From positions 372,001 through 436,000 of the forward strand of contig JAGMVK010000012.1 in NCBI GenBank assembly GCA_020747065.1: DNA of 64,000 nucleotides. Direction: 5' to 3'. Position numbers and translations under genes: made by a program. Below the pieces are notes generated by a model. That model saw only the letters and a program-made list of their open reading frames with translations, was not told where the DNA came from and searched no databases. This document shows, one piece after another, positions 25,606-37,875 of this stretch (positions are counted from its first letter, which is position 1; every line of letters begins with the position of its first letter). Source of the stretch: Cadophora sp. MPI-SDFR-AT-0126 (taxonomy: Eukaryota > Ascomycota > Leotiomycetes > Helotiales > Ploettnerulaceae).

Positions 25606-26687
25606 CCTGAGCATTTGTGGGGTACGTAGATGGCGTGTCAGGGTAATTTCTGTATACATGATTCACGGGTGCGGTGCGTTTGGCGTGAAATATCACCGGG
25701 GCTGGGAAGGGATGGACTGGACTGGAATTGGCGATATGAGAAAAGCAAGGCAATGCGATACTATGGGATTGATGGTACGGAGTGAGTGGATGGGAATTTG
25801 AGTTCAAGCCTTTCGGTGCTACAGTGCTGGCTATGAGGCGCCAGGGGGAGTTCGCGACCTTTCTTCCATATATTAGAAATGAGAAATACCCTTTGAGCAT
25901 AGTTATGTTGTTTTCGAATCACCTTCGGGATTTTTGGTAGGTGGTAGATCTTGCTATCTTTGTGAGAACTGCTATTTCCTAAATCATAGCAGAGATCATC
26001 ATATGAGATGAGATGATGGCACGGTGTAAGAAGGATGGAGCTGCCTTCAGATATTATCAATCAGTGTAGTTATTTGCAAGTGTCAAAGTGGAATACTGCA
26101 ATTAATTGAGGACAGTGAGGACAGTGAGGACTACAGTATCTCGTTTATGAAAGGTCTTTGAAGATTACAATGACCTATATAGCATTACAATGTTGGTTAA
26201 TTCGGCTAAACACGAAATGTCAACATAGCCCCTAATTTGGCAAGAACCCATTTATGACTCGTATTTCACAGAAAATAGTAGCAAGGTTGGGTAGAAGATT
26301 GAATATAGGTAGGACTGGATTTGGGTTCCTTCAGTTCTTCATTTCTGGTTTTTCATTTCTGAGAACGGACTATCTCCTTCAAAGTGGTCCGTAGCACTAT
26401 TCTAATACATCAAGTGACCTTCCTACTTGACTGCCTCTCGAACGCCAGAACCGTGCATGCAGAAGATCCCATGCTTCCATATATCCATCCGTGTAACACC
26501 ATAGCACCATATCGCAAGATGCGAGTCTTTCTCCCATCCCCCAGAAACGCCTATGTTGGTATCATCAAATCATGATAGCGAAAGTCCCAAAGTCGAAGTA
26601 ACGGATGACTTCCCATTCCCGTTTGTCTGGGGGGGAAAGCCCGGAAGGGCTGAAAAGCTGAAGACAAGAAAGAGTCGGATGAGAAGC
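25606..26687. other. Convergent spacer between the CaMKK-like gene and BUD31
   Basis: About 1.1 kb between two 3' ends. A GAGGACAGT triplet of short direct repeats sits at about 26108-26132, and the stretch 26040-26370 is AT-rich. No gene is seen. Confidence 0.55.
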
Positions 26688-27237
26688 TCAGTCGCTCGAG
26701 GCACACCCTCTGCATCCACAGCTGACACACTCCACTGCTTGATCTTCCTTCATCTGAGCTTTGGGGACACGGCATATGCATGTCGAATTGAAATTCGTTT
26801 CTTTGGTTTGTACGCAGCGTAGGCAGCATAGCTATGTGAAATGTTAGCACAAGTCCATATCGAGAATTCAATGCCAGGTTGGCTTCCCTGCCAGAAACAC
26901 AACAGAAGCACACAGGGGGAAGAGCATGACATACCTTCTCATACCCAGTCTTCTTCCACTTCGCAATGAGCATCTTATCCGCATAGCCATTCTTCAGCAA
27001 GTACTCATACAGTTCCTTGCTAATTGCCTCCTTCTCATAGTATAGCTCGTAGACGTAGCGACTGCGCTGATGGCTGATCTGAAAGATGGGCCAGTGGACA
27101 GCATGGCGCGGTACGTTGGTCGAGGGCGCATTCTCAGCATCCTTCATCTTGTTGCTGAAGATCAAGAGGTCATCTTCGATGTCGCTGAAGCCTGCTGGCG
27201 GCGCCTTGCGCTTGCTTGCGTGGCGGATGGCGGGCAT
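26688..27237 (-). CDS. BUD31: Pre-mRNA-splicing factor BUD31/Cwc14 (G10 family)
   Basis: Two exons, 27237-26935 and 26831-26688, encode 148 aa, close to the 144-157 aa of the family. The N-terminal half holds KRKAPPAGFSDIEDDLLIF and SRYVYELYYEKEAISKELYE. The splice joins AKWKKTGYEK to LCCLRCVQTKETNF, and the C-terminal CICRVPKAQMK ... CVSCGCRGCASSD contains the cysteines that bind three zinc ions in BUD31. All key cysteines are present. BUD31 is a component of the activated spliceosome (NineTeen-complex-related). Reading through the intron would produce a different, wrong C-terminus of similar open length. The gene is head to head with NDUFA6, with 285 bp between the starts. Confidence 0.96.
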
Positions 27238-27522
27238 TTTGAGGTTGAATTCGCGTATTCGGTAGACGAGATTTCAGAAATTGTTATCTCGAGGGGGTAG
27301 TGCTTGCGTTTGGGGTCTTGATTTCGGAGTAGAGAGCTCGAGGGGCGTTGCTTAATGTTCGTGGCGGGGTGGTTTGCAGCTTCGAAATTTATCAGCCTTC
27401 TCTTCCGCGCCAAGATATCAGATGCAGGATTTAAGGTTTCCACGTGACATACTTGTGAACCTCATCTGAGCTCCAACGTATCGACGAATTGACGGCTAGC
27501 AATTGAAGCAGACAACGCCACG

Positions 27523-28314
27523 ATGGTTATCAACCCTACCTTTCTCGCGCAGCGGACGCGCCAGTGTGAGTACTATACTTGCCGGAGGAACAGAGAGCAG
27601 GAGGCTAATTGCGTTGCAGCGGTCAATTGGCACGATGCCCAGCGGAGGGTGTTGAAGAGCTATCGGGAATGGATCAGATCTGTACGTCTCCTCCCTACCG
27701 CTGGATGTGCGATCTAGTTTCGATTGGACCTGAAATTGAATTGATGAGGGGAGAGATTGTGCGGCAGGTGAGGAGAGAACGGGGCTAACGAACAATGGCA
27801 GGCTCCTGAGATTCAGACCATGTACTCTCTCAATATCCCAGTCCCGGCTCTGAGGACGAAGATGCGGCAGGAGTTTGAGAGGCATCGATATGTGAATCAG
27901 ATACAAGTGGTGGATATGTTGCTCTTTCAGAGTCATGCGGAATTTCAGGTTCGTGGGCATCCTTCCTTATACGCGCTGCATGGGGACGACACAGAAACTC
28001 AGCAAACGAATACTCGGGAACAAAGTCTGGCCTCGGAGTGATGAAAGCAGAATAAGACTGGCTCGGAGGATTTGGGAGCGTCTATTGGAATCGGTGATTG
28101 CTGGGTGAGCAATGGCTAATACACGTCCCAGGAAACATTGAACTACTGGAAGCAACTACCACACATCCTCAAGTACTTCCGAGCAGAAGAAGATCCAACA
28201 TCTCACAGACCAACGAACTTCATGAATGGATTCCTCGAGGTATGTTCTCTTCTATACCCACACCCCATCCCCATCTATCACAACTAACGGTCGAAATTCT
28301 AGGGCCGTAACTGA
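27523..28314 (+). CDS. NADH:ubiquinone oxidoreductase accessory subunit NDUFA6 (B14, LYR family)
   Basis: Five exons, 27523-27565, 27620-27681, 27802-27948, 28132-28239 and 28303-28314, encode 123 aa. The last exon holds only four codons (G-R-N-stop). The LYR-type helix is RRVLKSYREWIRSAPEI, where SYR replaces LYR, as is common for this subunit in fungi. The central PVPALRTKMRQEFERHRYVN and the C-terminal ETLNYWKQLPHILKYFRAEE are diagnostic for NDUFA6 and its fungal 14.8-kDa counterpart. The protein sits on the matrix arm of mitochondrial complex I and binds the acyl-carrier protein. All introns have GT donors and AG acceptors and keep the family frame. It shares a short promoter with BUD31 and is convergent with the AC19 gene 167 bp away. 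Confidence 0.95.
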
Positions 28315-28481
28315 ATTGCTTCGTATCGTTTTATAGCCCTTTGTACATATCCCAAATGAAAGAACCGCAATCAAACCAAATCAAAAACTCCATTTGGCAG
28401 AATTTCCTTTCCCTCCATACCTGTACGCCGAGTCATGCTATGCTTTTCTTTATCCATAATTGATGCACGCAAGAAGCACAA

Positions 28482-29140
28482 TCATGTTGCTGGAGTTCCA
28501 CCAAACTGCTCCCGCGCCACGCAGAATTTAGCTGCTACTACATCGCACAGATCCATCAAATCTTGAAGGCCTTTATCCAGTGCGTCGACTGCTGTTGTAC
28601 CTTCTACAATGCTGTCAGCACCGCCCGAAGTTCAATATTTGCAGAAACGGATGTTACGAACCGTATGTCTGGATGCGGATGTTCATCAATGCTTCAGACG
28701 GATGAGGGATCGAGTATCCACAGAACTCAACATCAGGGCTAACCAAATTGATCAGCTATGGTTCATTCCGTCTCCGATGTTACTCAGATCCGACCCAGGA
28801 TGCGTGATAGACATACTTCTTCATGATAATATACCGCAAAGCATTGCCCAGCGTATGATCCTCCTTCTTGAACTCGAACGACGCAGCAGTATCCGATGAT
28901 CCGGGCAGCTATTCACACAGCATATTAGCATTTCATTTCACATGCCCGAGACCGTTGAAGACAGATAGCTATGCATACAATTCTTATGCGCTGCTCCTCA
29001 TCAAATACCGAGACGGTATCATCTTCCTGTGCAATCTGCTCCTCAGCGGCCGCAGGGGCGTCACCCATCGATACGTCGTCCTCGACTGGAGCTGGCTCTG
29101 GAGATGCGGCAGCTGCTGCTGCTTTCTTTTTTGGTGCCAT
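28482..29140 (-). CDS. RPC19: DNA-directed RNA polymerases I and III subunit AC19 (RPAC2)
   Basis: Four exons, 29140-28979, 28908-28817, 28738-28662 and 28603-28482, encode 150 aa. The N-terminal 45 residues are an Ala/Pro/acidic tail starting [20 protein letters not shown]. The conserved core runs [40 protein letters not shown], then [20 protein letters not shown], and ends [20 protein letters not shown]. This is the bacterial-alpha-like dimerisation domain. AC19 pairs with AC40 in RNA polymerases I and III. The end reads FGGTPAT followed by TGA. Splice sites are GTATGC, GTATGT and GTTCGT donors with TAG acceptors. Confidence 0.94.
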
Positions 29141-32100
29141 TGTTCGTATGAGTAAATTTGTTGCTGTTGAAATGTTACCCTTGGCGCAAACGATGCTGAT
29201 TGTAGAAATTTCTTATCGAAGGGCGGGCTTTAGCGTGGTCCCCGATAGTGACTGGACAGGAACAACATTTCCTGGGATACCCCGCGATTTTCCTTCCTTC
29301 GATCTTCTTTGAAAAAACTTCAGGCGGGAATGACTTCATTTCTGTATCATTTGCAATATCTTTAGCTTTCACAGTAGGCTCCATTTATTTGAGATTTCAT
29401 CCATTTGGTCGTACAAGTTTTCGGCCAGGAAGAAGCCTGGATACTTTCGTCTTGTTTTCTCAATCTCAGTCTCTCCTGCTCACGCTACTAGCGGCAGCTT
29501 GACCTGAAATCATCGTTCCAGAATATTCCCAAGTGACTAGACTCGAAAGAAGGCAGAATAAGCAGAGGCGGCAAATATTTGGCAGTCATCAATTGGTCTG
29601 ATTCCATCTCGGCGCTTTCAGCCCATCGATGATCTCAGCCTTCCAACGGCGGCAATTTCAACTCGCTTCTTTCCACTGATTCGCCATGTAACCTCTACCC
29701 AACCAAGGGGATCACTTATCGATTAGGGGTGTGATAATCAGACGTCATATCGAGAGATTGTGCTGTTCAGTGCGTCCGAATCCGGTAGTCAAGCTACTGT
29801 GTGTGTGCGATTCAATATTTGCTACCGCGCGGCAACCTACATCAAGGAGAACAGGAGAACCAACTGCAGAAGGCTCCCTCGGCTGCCGTGAAGAGGCATG
29901 GTATGCCGTGAGAAGGGAACCCTCGATGCATCAACATTGGCATTTCAGAATATTATCCGACATGAAGCTTGAGCTTCTTTCGTCCGAAAGAAGTCTGATA
30001 TAAGGAGGGTTGAATTTGATATTGAAATCGCGGAAACACTAAAGTGCGGTGGCGCAGGTTTTAAGACTTTCAGTCACGGTGCCGCAAAACAATTTCAGAG
30101 ACTGGTCCTGGCGATCCTGACGGTTCCTGCAGCGAGGTTTGGGTCCAAGACAGGAGTCACAGAAGGACACATTTGCGATCTAAGCTCATGCCGCCCCAAA
30201 CTCTGTCCGGACGCTCCAAAAGGAAAGGAACATCATGACTGCTTTTGCCCGTCTCTTCTCCTTTTCCTTCTCTGTTTCTTTCCTTCCTTCGGGGCTTTTT
30301 GTCAAGTTCTTCGTTGCAGGATGTGGGGTATGATTGGACGGTGAGCCCCGAGCCGCGTTTCATGGGCGGGTGTTCAGCGCGATGTGACTCGCGGAAGCTT
30401 CTTGGGTGGATGCCATTTTCTGACGCGACCCTGTCGGCATGTCGCATGGATGGCGGCGTATCCCCGTCCTTCGCCCCAGCAGGGGCCTTTCGTGATGGCT
30501 TGGAGAGAGGCACTGTTTTCAAGTGGTTAGGAACAAGAGTTTGGTGAGGGCCTCATGTCAGATTTTGCATCACGATCTCGTCGCAGTGGAACACCTTTCA
30601 TTTCAGCAGCTCTGCCATGTTCTGAATTCGTTTGGCATCAGCTCAGCTCCTGCTGGAATACGAACCCCCTATCATTATTTCTTGCGTACAGTACTTACAG
30701 TAGCTCTGCTTTGGCTGGCTCAGGAGAAGCGAAGCTATCAGCCCACTACTGTGCTCTGGAGGCTTGAGGCCCGCACCGCTCGTCGTTTGGACGGAAAGGC
30801 AAAGCCAAGGTCAGACTTTCACAGTTCATGGTTAGGAAACAAACGGTTCGAAGCGAATTACTTTCGGAGTATTTCAGATCATGATAACAGGGACGACTTG
30901 GTGTGGTTTAGATTAATTTTGCAAGCCGAGGCCGTCCCTCGTTGAAACGGTCGTCCAGAATGCATGGTCATAGGACGGCTAATATCGAGGGGCATGAGTG
31001 ATGCAAAGATCCATGGATCGTCAAAGGAACTATTGAAATCCAGAAATCCTGCTGCAACTCCAAGACTCGATTGGGTTTGCTGTAACACGAAACCCAAGAA
31101 AGTGGAAAGAGAGTCGTGTCTTGCCATGCTTGTGATTTCCCCAAGCCGTCGACCTGATTGATCGATGGATATCTGGTGGAGTTCAGTGACTCAGGCGAAG
31201 CTTGATAGCAGTAACACAGAGCGAGGGCGAGAAGGCCAGTTAGAATTGCAAGAATCTTCTCACTTACTAGTAGTCTCTACACACCACTGAAGCCAAAACT
31301 CATGAACCCCCAATCATTTCCCGCAGCTTGACAATCTTTCATATCGGTATGTTTAGTTTGTTTAGACGGTTAGCCTCGCATCTCGTTTAAAAAGTTTCCA
31401 CGAGACTTGACCCCCCCTTTTTGGCCCCTCCTTTTGAGGCTGGTGAAAATAAGGGGACGCTGATGAGGGGCGGACCAGGTCTCTTGTAGATGGAACGGAC
31501 CTTTTAATATCTACAAGAAACATCAGCACCATATCGGGGCTTGGGGAGATCCAGATACACGCGACATCAGACGCAATCAGCCAGTGGAGGGAGGCAGTGT
31601 GTTTCTAGGCTATTATTATTCCAAACATGTTCAATCTTCGTCATCCAGGGCAAAGCCTGCCTGAAGCCCTGTTGACGGTACGTACTGTGCTCGTACTGCA
31701 CAATCTGTACTAAGTGTTTTCTTTCTTTCCCCTCTTTCCCCTATCGCATCGTATGGAGTCCCGCGGGACTAGATCTGTGACTGTGCAGTAGCAGCCGGAG
31801 CAAGTCGCTTGAGGGTCTGGCTGCAAATCGATTCGCCGGCGGGTTTCTGCTGCAAACTATTGAAAGCGGTGCGCCGCTGACAGCTGATTGATGGCATTTG
31901 TTACAAAAAGCTCTTCTGACGCGCATGATTGGCCGTGGCACTCGGGGCCTGCAGCTGTGTCTGTCGGAGTGAGCGCTCCCTCATGCTCGTCTTGGTCGTC
32001 CTCCTGCTCCTCTGGCTCCTCTGGCTCCTCTTCTTGCTGCCTCCAAACCCCCGTTGCAACAAAAGTCGCGCTACCGCTGTCTTCACAGGGCTCGTGCACA

Positions 32101-32806
32101 CACTCGTGCACCGCGTAGTAGAGAAAGAGGAGCCAGTGCCAGCCATCCAGGGATAAGGCTCGCTGGGCTGCCCCATGCTTGCCCCCCTCCATCCACCCTT
32201 CAGGATTAATATCGATCTCTGAAACGACTAGGACCAAGACGAGGACGACTAAACACTCTTTGCACAGGACCGGTAACAGCCAGCCAGCCCTCTCTGTGTT
32301 CGATTCCATTGATTCATAAACCTCACCGCCGCCTGCAAACGTCAAGGCTTTCTTCTACGATTGCTTCCGCTCTCTCTTCTCTTCTCTGCGCTTCCCCTCA
32401 TTCTCGTTTTGTTCTCGCCGTTGGTTGTGCTGCAGTAAGGAAGTGAGTGCAAGGTCAAGGACAAGGCAAGACAAGAAAAGGACCCTGGTGACTGTGTTGC
32501 GCATTCGCATTATTAACTCGGCTCAACACCCCATATTCTCACCAACCATCCAGCGGAGCAACGAAGTCTCCGCAAGCAACAGAACGCAAAGTTTGTCAGG
32601 ATTGGTGGCACAAGTCTCTCGTTAAGGACAAGAGGAATAAACACTGTGCTCCCGGCGCACGACGGTTATCTTTTTTGATTCAACGAGGCAAGCCGAGTAC
32701 AGCCTGGATAATAGCATCGGAGCCTGCCAGACGCGGAACCAGATACTTGCAACCAGCTAAAACACCAAACTTCCAACCCCCAACTCCCCTACAACACTCA
32801 GACAGT
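29141..32806. other. Long intergenic region with low-complexity DNA
   Basis: About 3.7 kb upstream of both AC19 and the unknown gene at 32807. Open frames are short and compositionally biased. A CTCCTCTGG-type repeat lies at about 31997-32031 and creates Ser/Glu-rich overlapping frames on both strands. Pyrimidine-rich and A/C-rich sequence from about 32340 to 32806 looks like promoter and long leader of the downstream gene. I see no RNA gene or transposon. Confidence 0.5.
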
Positions 32807-34232
32807 ATGAGTGCCGCCATCGCAATGGCTCCGTCCCCAGCTCCACACGACCGGTCGTCGTATGTCGATATCGCCCCATCCGCGCCTCAGCATCCTTCAA
32901 CATCTCCTCCAGCACAACGCATATCGACATCGGCTACCCCGAATCATTCTGCGCAGCGGACAGGAAGTGGCAGTCCAAAGACAACGCCAACTACAAAAAG
33001 TTCGCCAAATACGTGAGTTTTATCGAGAAAATGGCATGGTTGTTAGTCGATAGGCCAATACTGACATCGCAATTTCACACAGGTCTCGAAACGGAATCCC
33101 GCCAAAAATAATCGTGAAAAAGGAACCTCCGTCCTCACCAGACCTTCCAACCTCTCGACACCGACCTCGAAAACTTGACCTCTCAAAAAACACTTCCAGC
33201 ACAAACCCCGCGACTTCGAGACCTTCTGCGGGCCAATTGACTTCGAGAGGAGGAGAGAGTGGTGGTCTTTTAATTCACGACGTCGGTTTGGCGTGTCTGT
33301 CGCCCGGTTTCGTAACGCAGGACCCTACCATGAGGGAACAGCTGCAACGCAGCATTTCAGTTCGGGAACAGCAGAGGCATATCATTGAGTCGCGGTTACA
33401 GCAGACGGCCAAGCCCGGAGACGCACCCATGGAGAGTGCAAAGGAGCGAGAGCTTGGAGGCTCCGGCTTCCCAGCCAAAACTCCAGGGACGTCAAAAAGG
33501 AAGGCTCCTCCAGGACTCAGCATCGTAGCACCATCTCATGAACAATTCGCACACGAGAGAGTAATTCAGTCCGCACCTCTTAATCAATCCTTCACTGGAC
33601 GCCACCAACCACACCCTCTAACCCGACACGTTGCGAATCAGCCCTCAAATCTCTCCAACACCTCACACATTCACCACGTCCCAGCGACACAGACAGCAAA
33701 TCGGCTACCACCGATTACTGATGTCTTTGCCGCTGAAGGTCTCGGTGCTCACCGTGAAGCTCAAACCAGCCGTGCAGCTTTCTTCCCGAACAACTCCGGC
33801 TCTGCGTCAAATTCCTCGCATTCAAACTCAAGGCCGACATTTCCATCTCCTGGACACAACAACAATCAGCCTCCCCACTCCGCCAGACCCCGTGAATACC
33901 GGTCAGCTGAAGACGCTCAGGTAGAACTAGCCGGTGGCCGACCTGAGCTCCTCCCCAAACTGGTCCACTATGGCGGTCATCAACCTCCCACGCCACCTTC
34001 TCCACTTACCGGAAACGCCATGAGACAAGGCGAAGCAAGCCGCAGTGGAGGAGGTAGGAGGCGAGCCCGCGCCGAATATGAAGAAGGCGGAAGCCCACCA
34101 CTTGGATCTGGACCTTCAGCAACGAGACGAGGACCTTTCGGAGAAGGTCGTGATAGCCCTATGAGCCAACAACGGAAGAAGGAAGAATTCATGCGTCTAT
34201 GTGATCGAGCTTGGGACCTTTTCCATTCATAA
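32807..34232 (+). CDS. Disordered protein of unknown function
   Basis: Two exons, 32807-33012 and 33083-34232, joined across a 70-nt intron (GTGAGT donor, CACAG acceptor), encode 451 aa. I do not recognise a family. Nearly the whole protein is Pro/Ser/Gln/Arg-rich and likely disordered. The least biased parts are GIPPKIIVKKEPPSSPDLPT after the splice, a block around residues 120-170 (GGLLIHDVGLACLSPGFVTQ, then a heptad-like helix with SISVREQQRHIIESRLQQ), and the extreme C-terminus QRKKEEFMRLCDRAWDLFHS. An N-terminal KKEP motif resembles a SUMO-acceptor or activation-type motif. The low-complexity makeup and the very long upstream region suggest a regulatory protein, which is inference only. 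An alternative start at the second methionine (residue 7) is possible. Confidence 0.75.
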
Positions 34233-35250
34233 ACTTCTCGACCATCACCACAAGAGGTTATTTCGATTCAACTACGATGCCAAGCCGCTCGACTTTAGAC
34301 GGTGGGTATGGAGTTTATATATTTCGCGAAATATTGGGTTCACAATTTTCTCATTGGTTGATCTGTGTTCGGACAATATTGAGACAACACATAAATAGGC
34401 TGGTTTCCGGACTGGCGTTAATAAGTCGAATTGGGGATAGGATGGGGCCCGGGATTGGCGGAACGGGGTGATGGATGGATGCACGGACGGACGGAGTGAT
34501 GAGGTCTGGGTTATTCTATGGGAGGTTAATGACCGCAGGACGATGATCATAGGGCTGGGAAGGCTGGTATCTGGATGGGATGAAATGACAGAGACGTGGA
34601 CGTCCGGATTGAAAGAGAGAAGTGACACTGGCCTGAGATATCAAGAAAAGAGGAGGCGAAATATGAAGGATTTCAAATGTCTTTTCAAGCAACCATCTAC
34701 ATGTCTAATTCTCCTGCATTTACTTTGAGAACTTTGGAGTGGCAACACTACTTTGTATTCAATCTTGTGCTTTTCTTGTTGCTTTTTATTGGAGAACTGT
34801 GCAGGTGGAGGCACTGGCGTTGGGATTGGCGTTGCCCGAGGTGAATGAATTTCGTCGTCTACTTCTATCTGAATTCTGATCAACACATGTATTCTATTTC
34901 ATGCATGGATGGGTATAGGTGTCTGAAGCGAGGCTTCTTAATCCTTTTGTGTCTACTTCTCGTGGCTGTGTTTTTGGTTAGAAGTGTGCTTGCATACTTG
35001 CCTGTCAGATGGGGATTGTGGACTTTGTGAAGGAGCAGAACGTATTATGTAGGTAGGTAGTTGACTGCAATGGCTTGAGAGAAAATTTTATCTTTTGTCT
35101 CGCTACTTTCTTTTATACAGGAGGTTCTAATACTCATTCATTCGTGATCCTCGAGATCGAAGAAAATCCACCAGTACACACTACGTACAAATGGAAACAG
35201 AGACACGAATCCCACACAACCTCTCAGTCCAGCTGGCCGGTCAAGCATCG

Positions 35251-35270
35251 CATCTCATCTCATCTCATCT
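35251..35270. repeat. (CATCT)4 microsatellite
   Basis: Four perfect tandem copies of CATCT within an untranslated region. Confidence 0.9.
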
Positions 35271-36001
35271 AGACCACCTTCGTCACCAGCTCAGCTCATC
35301 TCAACACCGGCTGCTGACAATGCAATGCTGTCGGTCTGCATCTGGTCAGTTCTGTCAGCCCTACGCGCTATTGAAATCTTGACATAATCTTACACCAACA
35401 GGCAGACATTTGAACAAGCATTTGACGGGGAATTTACAGGTAACAAAATAGATTGGTTGGTACTTGAATGTGCCTACTAACTGTATGTATGTATGTACAT
35501 TTTGTAACCATTAGGTTCAGTCCTATGGCATGTGTGTTGACTTCACAGCACAAAGGGATCGTTGACGACTGTTTTCGCCTTTCCTGTATCAAGTGAAGTC
35601 TGACTGAATGGTCGTATATGCCTATATGAATTTCAATGTCTCGGGGATCCTTTCAAGGATCGGCCCTTTATCAATTTTCTTATCAATAGTTTACCGGCGT
35701 CCTGCTTGATGATAGATCTATCAACATCAATATCACGTCCCCTCAGTCTGAGTTTCCTTTCCTCGTCCTCTCTATATGTCTTATACTAGTAATACATCTC
35801 ATAGTAGAATCAACAAGAGACTAATATCGCGATCGTAGATCTATTTCATTCTACAAGTTCTTCATTATAGAGGATGTCAAGTTCAAAATGGAAATAATCA
35901 AGAAGGTGAAGTAGATACGAAAAGAGAGAAGATATTAGAGACTTTTCGTTTTTAAATAATCAAAATTACTAAGTAGTCGACTACGCTTGAATATCTTCAT
36001 T

Positions 36002-36020
36002 TATATATATATATATATAT
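36002..36020. repeat. (TA)n microsatellite
   Basis: A perfect TA run inside the AT-rich block that precedes the short-chain dehydrogenase gene. Confidence 0.9.
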
Positions 36021-36532
36021 GTACAAAACAGGTGGTAAGATCGGCTGAATCGAGTTACTATGCCTATTCTTGCAAAATTAAACTTGAAATTATAAAGTTA
36101 ATTATAGACTATAAAAAGATTAAAGTAAGCTTTAAGTAGAGTAGGTCTATCGTAATGGATTGATTACAATGAATGGCACATTTAATTATTTGGATCTTGG
36201 AGCAATACCACCGCCACCAGGAGGTAAAAGCATAGAGGGCAATATTGTGCAGTTATGGAGCTTAACCTTTTTGGCGCTTACAAGGAACGATAACTTGAGT
36301 TGAATAACCTTGGGCATTGGGGTGAACGTTTTGAAAAGGCTTTGTTGTGAGATCTTCTATAGTTAGGGAATAGGAAAAGTGGATATATTGGTGTGCATTT
36401 GTAGGAAAGATTAAGGTAATAGCATAACAGAGTTCCTTTACTGTAGCACTACCATTGCTCTCTTGTCACTGCTAATTCTCAGAAAACCGTTCTGCCTAAG
36501 CTTGAAACCCTCTATTAGAGCTGCTATTTGCA

Positions 36533-37423
36533 CTATTCGGCATTTGCAGCCTCCATGTTCTCCCTCATCGAGTCGTCGGAGAATTTCGGGGCCTCACGGA
36601 AGTAATATCCAGACGGCGTAATCTCGACGGCCTCGCCCCAAAACGCCTCCCCTTCTTGCTCTTTCTTCGGGCCATCGATCCGTAGTTGCTCCTCGTCAAC
36701 TCCCTCCTTCGGTTCCCCATCTAACAGCATCGAGACAACCTCCACAACACGACTCAGTGGAATACGTAAGTGCTCCGGGAAGGCGCCCCATTGATCCTCG
36801 GTAAACAAGTTTGTGATGACTGCTCCCGGACAGATTGCGTTGACGCGGATTTTATCGTTGGCGTACATCTTGGTTGCGATGCTGCGCATAAATCCCACTA
36901 CGCCGTGTTTGGCCGCTGTATACACGGGCGCGTTGTTACTTCGATAGAAGCTCCCGCAGCTCGCCGTGATAATCAGATTGCAGTCCATCTTCGTGTGGTC
37001 CTTGTTTTGGCGGAAGTAGTGTTGAGCGAGATAGGATGTATTGATCACGGCATTTAGACAGACCTCAACGACATGAAGCTTCGAGATGGGCTCGGGGGGC
37101 GCCTCAAGACCCGTATCGTGCTTCTCGTAAAAATCGCCTGTTGAACCTATCTCGTGGATGCCAGCATTCGCAAAGACGAAGTCGAGGCGGTGTTTCTCCT
37201 GGAAGACGGTTTTGAATACAGTGCCGAGATCTTTGTAAGAGGTGATGTTACACCGATGAAAGACTGTGCCAGGCACAGATTCCGTAGCTTGCTTTCCAGC
37301 CTTCTCATTCAGATCTACGATGTGAACCCTCCAATTTCCGGATTTTGAAAGCTCTTGCGCGACAGCAAGCCCCATGCCATTGGCACCGCCAGTGATAAGG
37401 GCAACTTTTGGATGCGAAGACAT
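36533..37423 (-). CDS. Short-chain dehydrogenase/reductase (classical SDR)
   Basis: Single exon, 296 aa, starting MSSHPKVALI. Classical SDR features are all present: the dinucleotide-binding TGGANGMG at residues 11-18, an acidic residue in VDLN near 38 that favours NAD(H), FANAGI near 84-89, the catalytic Ser155 in ITAS, and Tyr168/Lys172 in VYTAAKHG. After the active site comes NAICPGAVITNLF, the usual substrate-loop start. A charged C-terminal extension from about residue 230 resembles fungal SDRs grouped with 15-hydroxyprostaglandin dehydrogenase, but the substrate cannot be told. It lies on the same strand as, and 452 bp downstream of, a decayed zinc alcohol dehydrogenase. A TATA-like box sits 81 bp upstream of the start. 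Confidence 0.9.
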   Translation of the reverse strand: MSSHPKVALITGGANGMGLAVAQELSKSGNWRVHIVDLNEKAGKQATESVPGTVFHRCNITSYKDLGTVFKTVFQEKHRLDFVFANAGIHEIGSTGDFYEKHDTGLEAPPEPISKLHVVEVCLNAVINTSYLAQHYFRQNKDHTKMDCNLIITASCGSFYRSNNAPVYTAAKHGVVGFMRSIATKMYANDKIRVNAICPGAVITNLFTEDQWGAFPEHLRIPLSRVVEVVSMLLDGEPKEGVDEEQLRIDGPKKEQEGEAFWGEAVEITPSGYYFREAPKFSDDSMRENMEAANAE

Positions 37424-37875
37424 GGGTTAGTATTGAGAGAGAAATGTGAACAGCCGATGATTGAGCAGTGAAATAAAATGTTGTCAGCAGGAGGATGAAG
37501 GTTCTTTTATAGGTAAGGGTAAGGAAGACATCAGATCATATCTTTCATAACGCATTTTTGCTTGAGCGTAGCTAACTAATACCCTTCGTATGGTAGTAGT
37601 GTTGGTACTGACACTAATGTCGCTTGCTTACGGTGGGTCGGTCTATGCTCTCTCTTGGTCGTCATTGGCTGGTATTACAGACGGATATATCTCTCGTCCA
37701 AGTAAAAGCCCTGAAGTTTTATTGAAACTGAACACATCCATCTCACACTACAAACTGCTAAAACTACAAAATCGAACACAGCGCCCTTATAAGTAAGCCT
37801 CTGACAGGCAGTGGGTGTGATGACTCCGATACCACAACTTTACCCTGCTAACACATTTCCTCTAGAATCACACAC
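37424..37875. other. Spacer between the SDR gene and the ADH pseudogene
   Basis: 452 bases holding the promoter of the SDR gene and the 3' region of the pseudogene. No further gene is seen. Confidence 0.55.
37504..37511 (-). promoter_or_regulatory. TATA-like box of the SDR gene
   Basis: On the minus strand the sequence reads TATAAAAG, 81 bp upstream of the SDR start codon at 37423. Position and sequence fit a core promoter element. Most other genes in the window lack such a clear TATA box. Confidence 0.5.

Larger units (their letters stand above)
34233..36532. other. Intergenic region with simple repeats and an AT-rich block
   Basis: About 2.3 kb with no convincing gene. It holds a (CATCT)4 repeat at 35251-35270, a GTAT repeat at about 35482-35498, and a (TA)n run at 36002-36020. 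From about 35700, and most strongly 35930-36200, the DNA becomes markedly AT-rich and rich in TAATTA/TATA words, unlike the flanking genes. That composition is what repeat-induced point mutation leaves in ascomycete repeats, but I cannot prove that origin here. Confidence 0.5.

Noticed and set aside
31857..32345. Long Glu/Gln- or Ser-rich open frames on both strands
   Set aside because: They are by-products of the CTCCTCTGG repeat, which keeps several frames free of stops.
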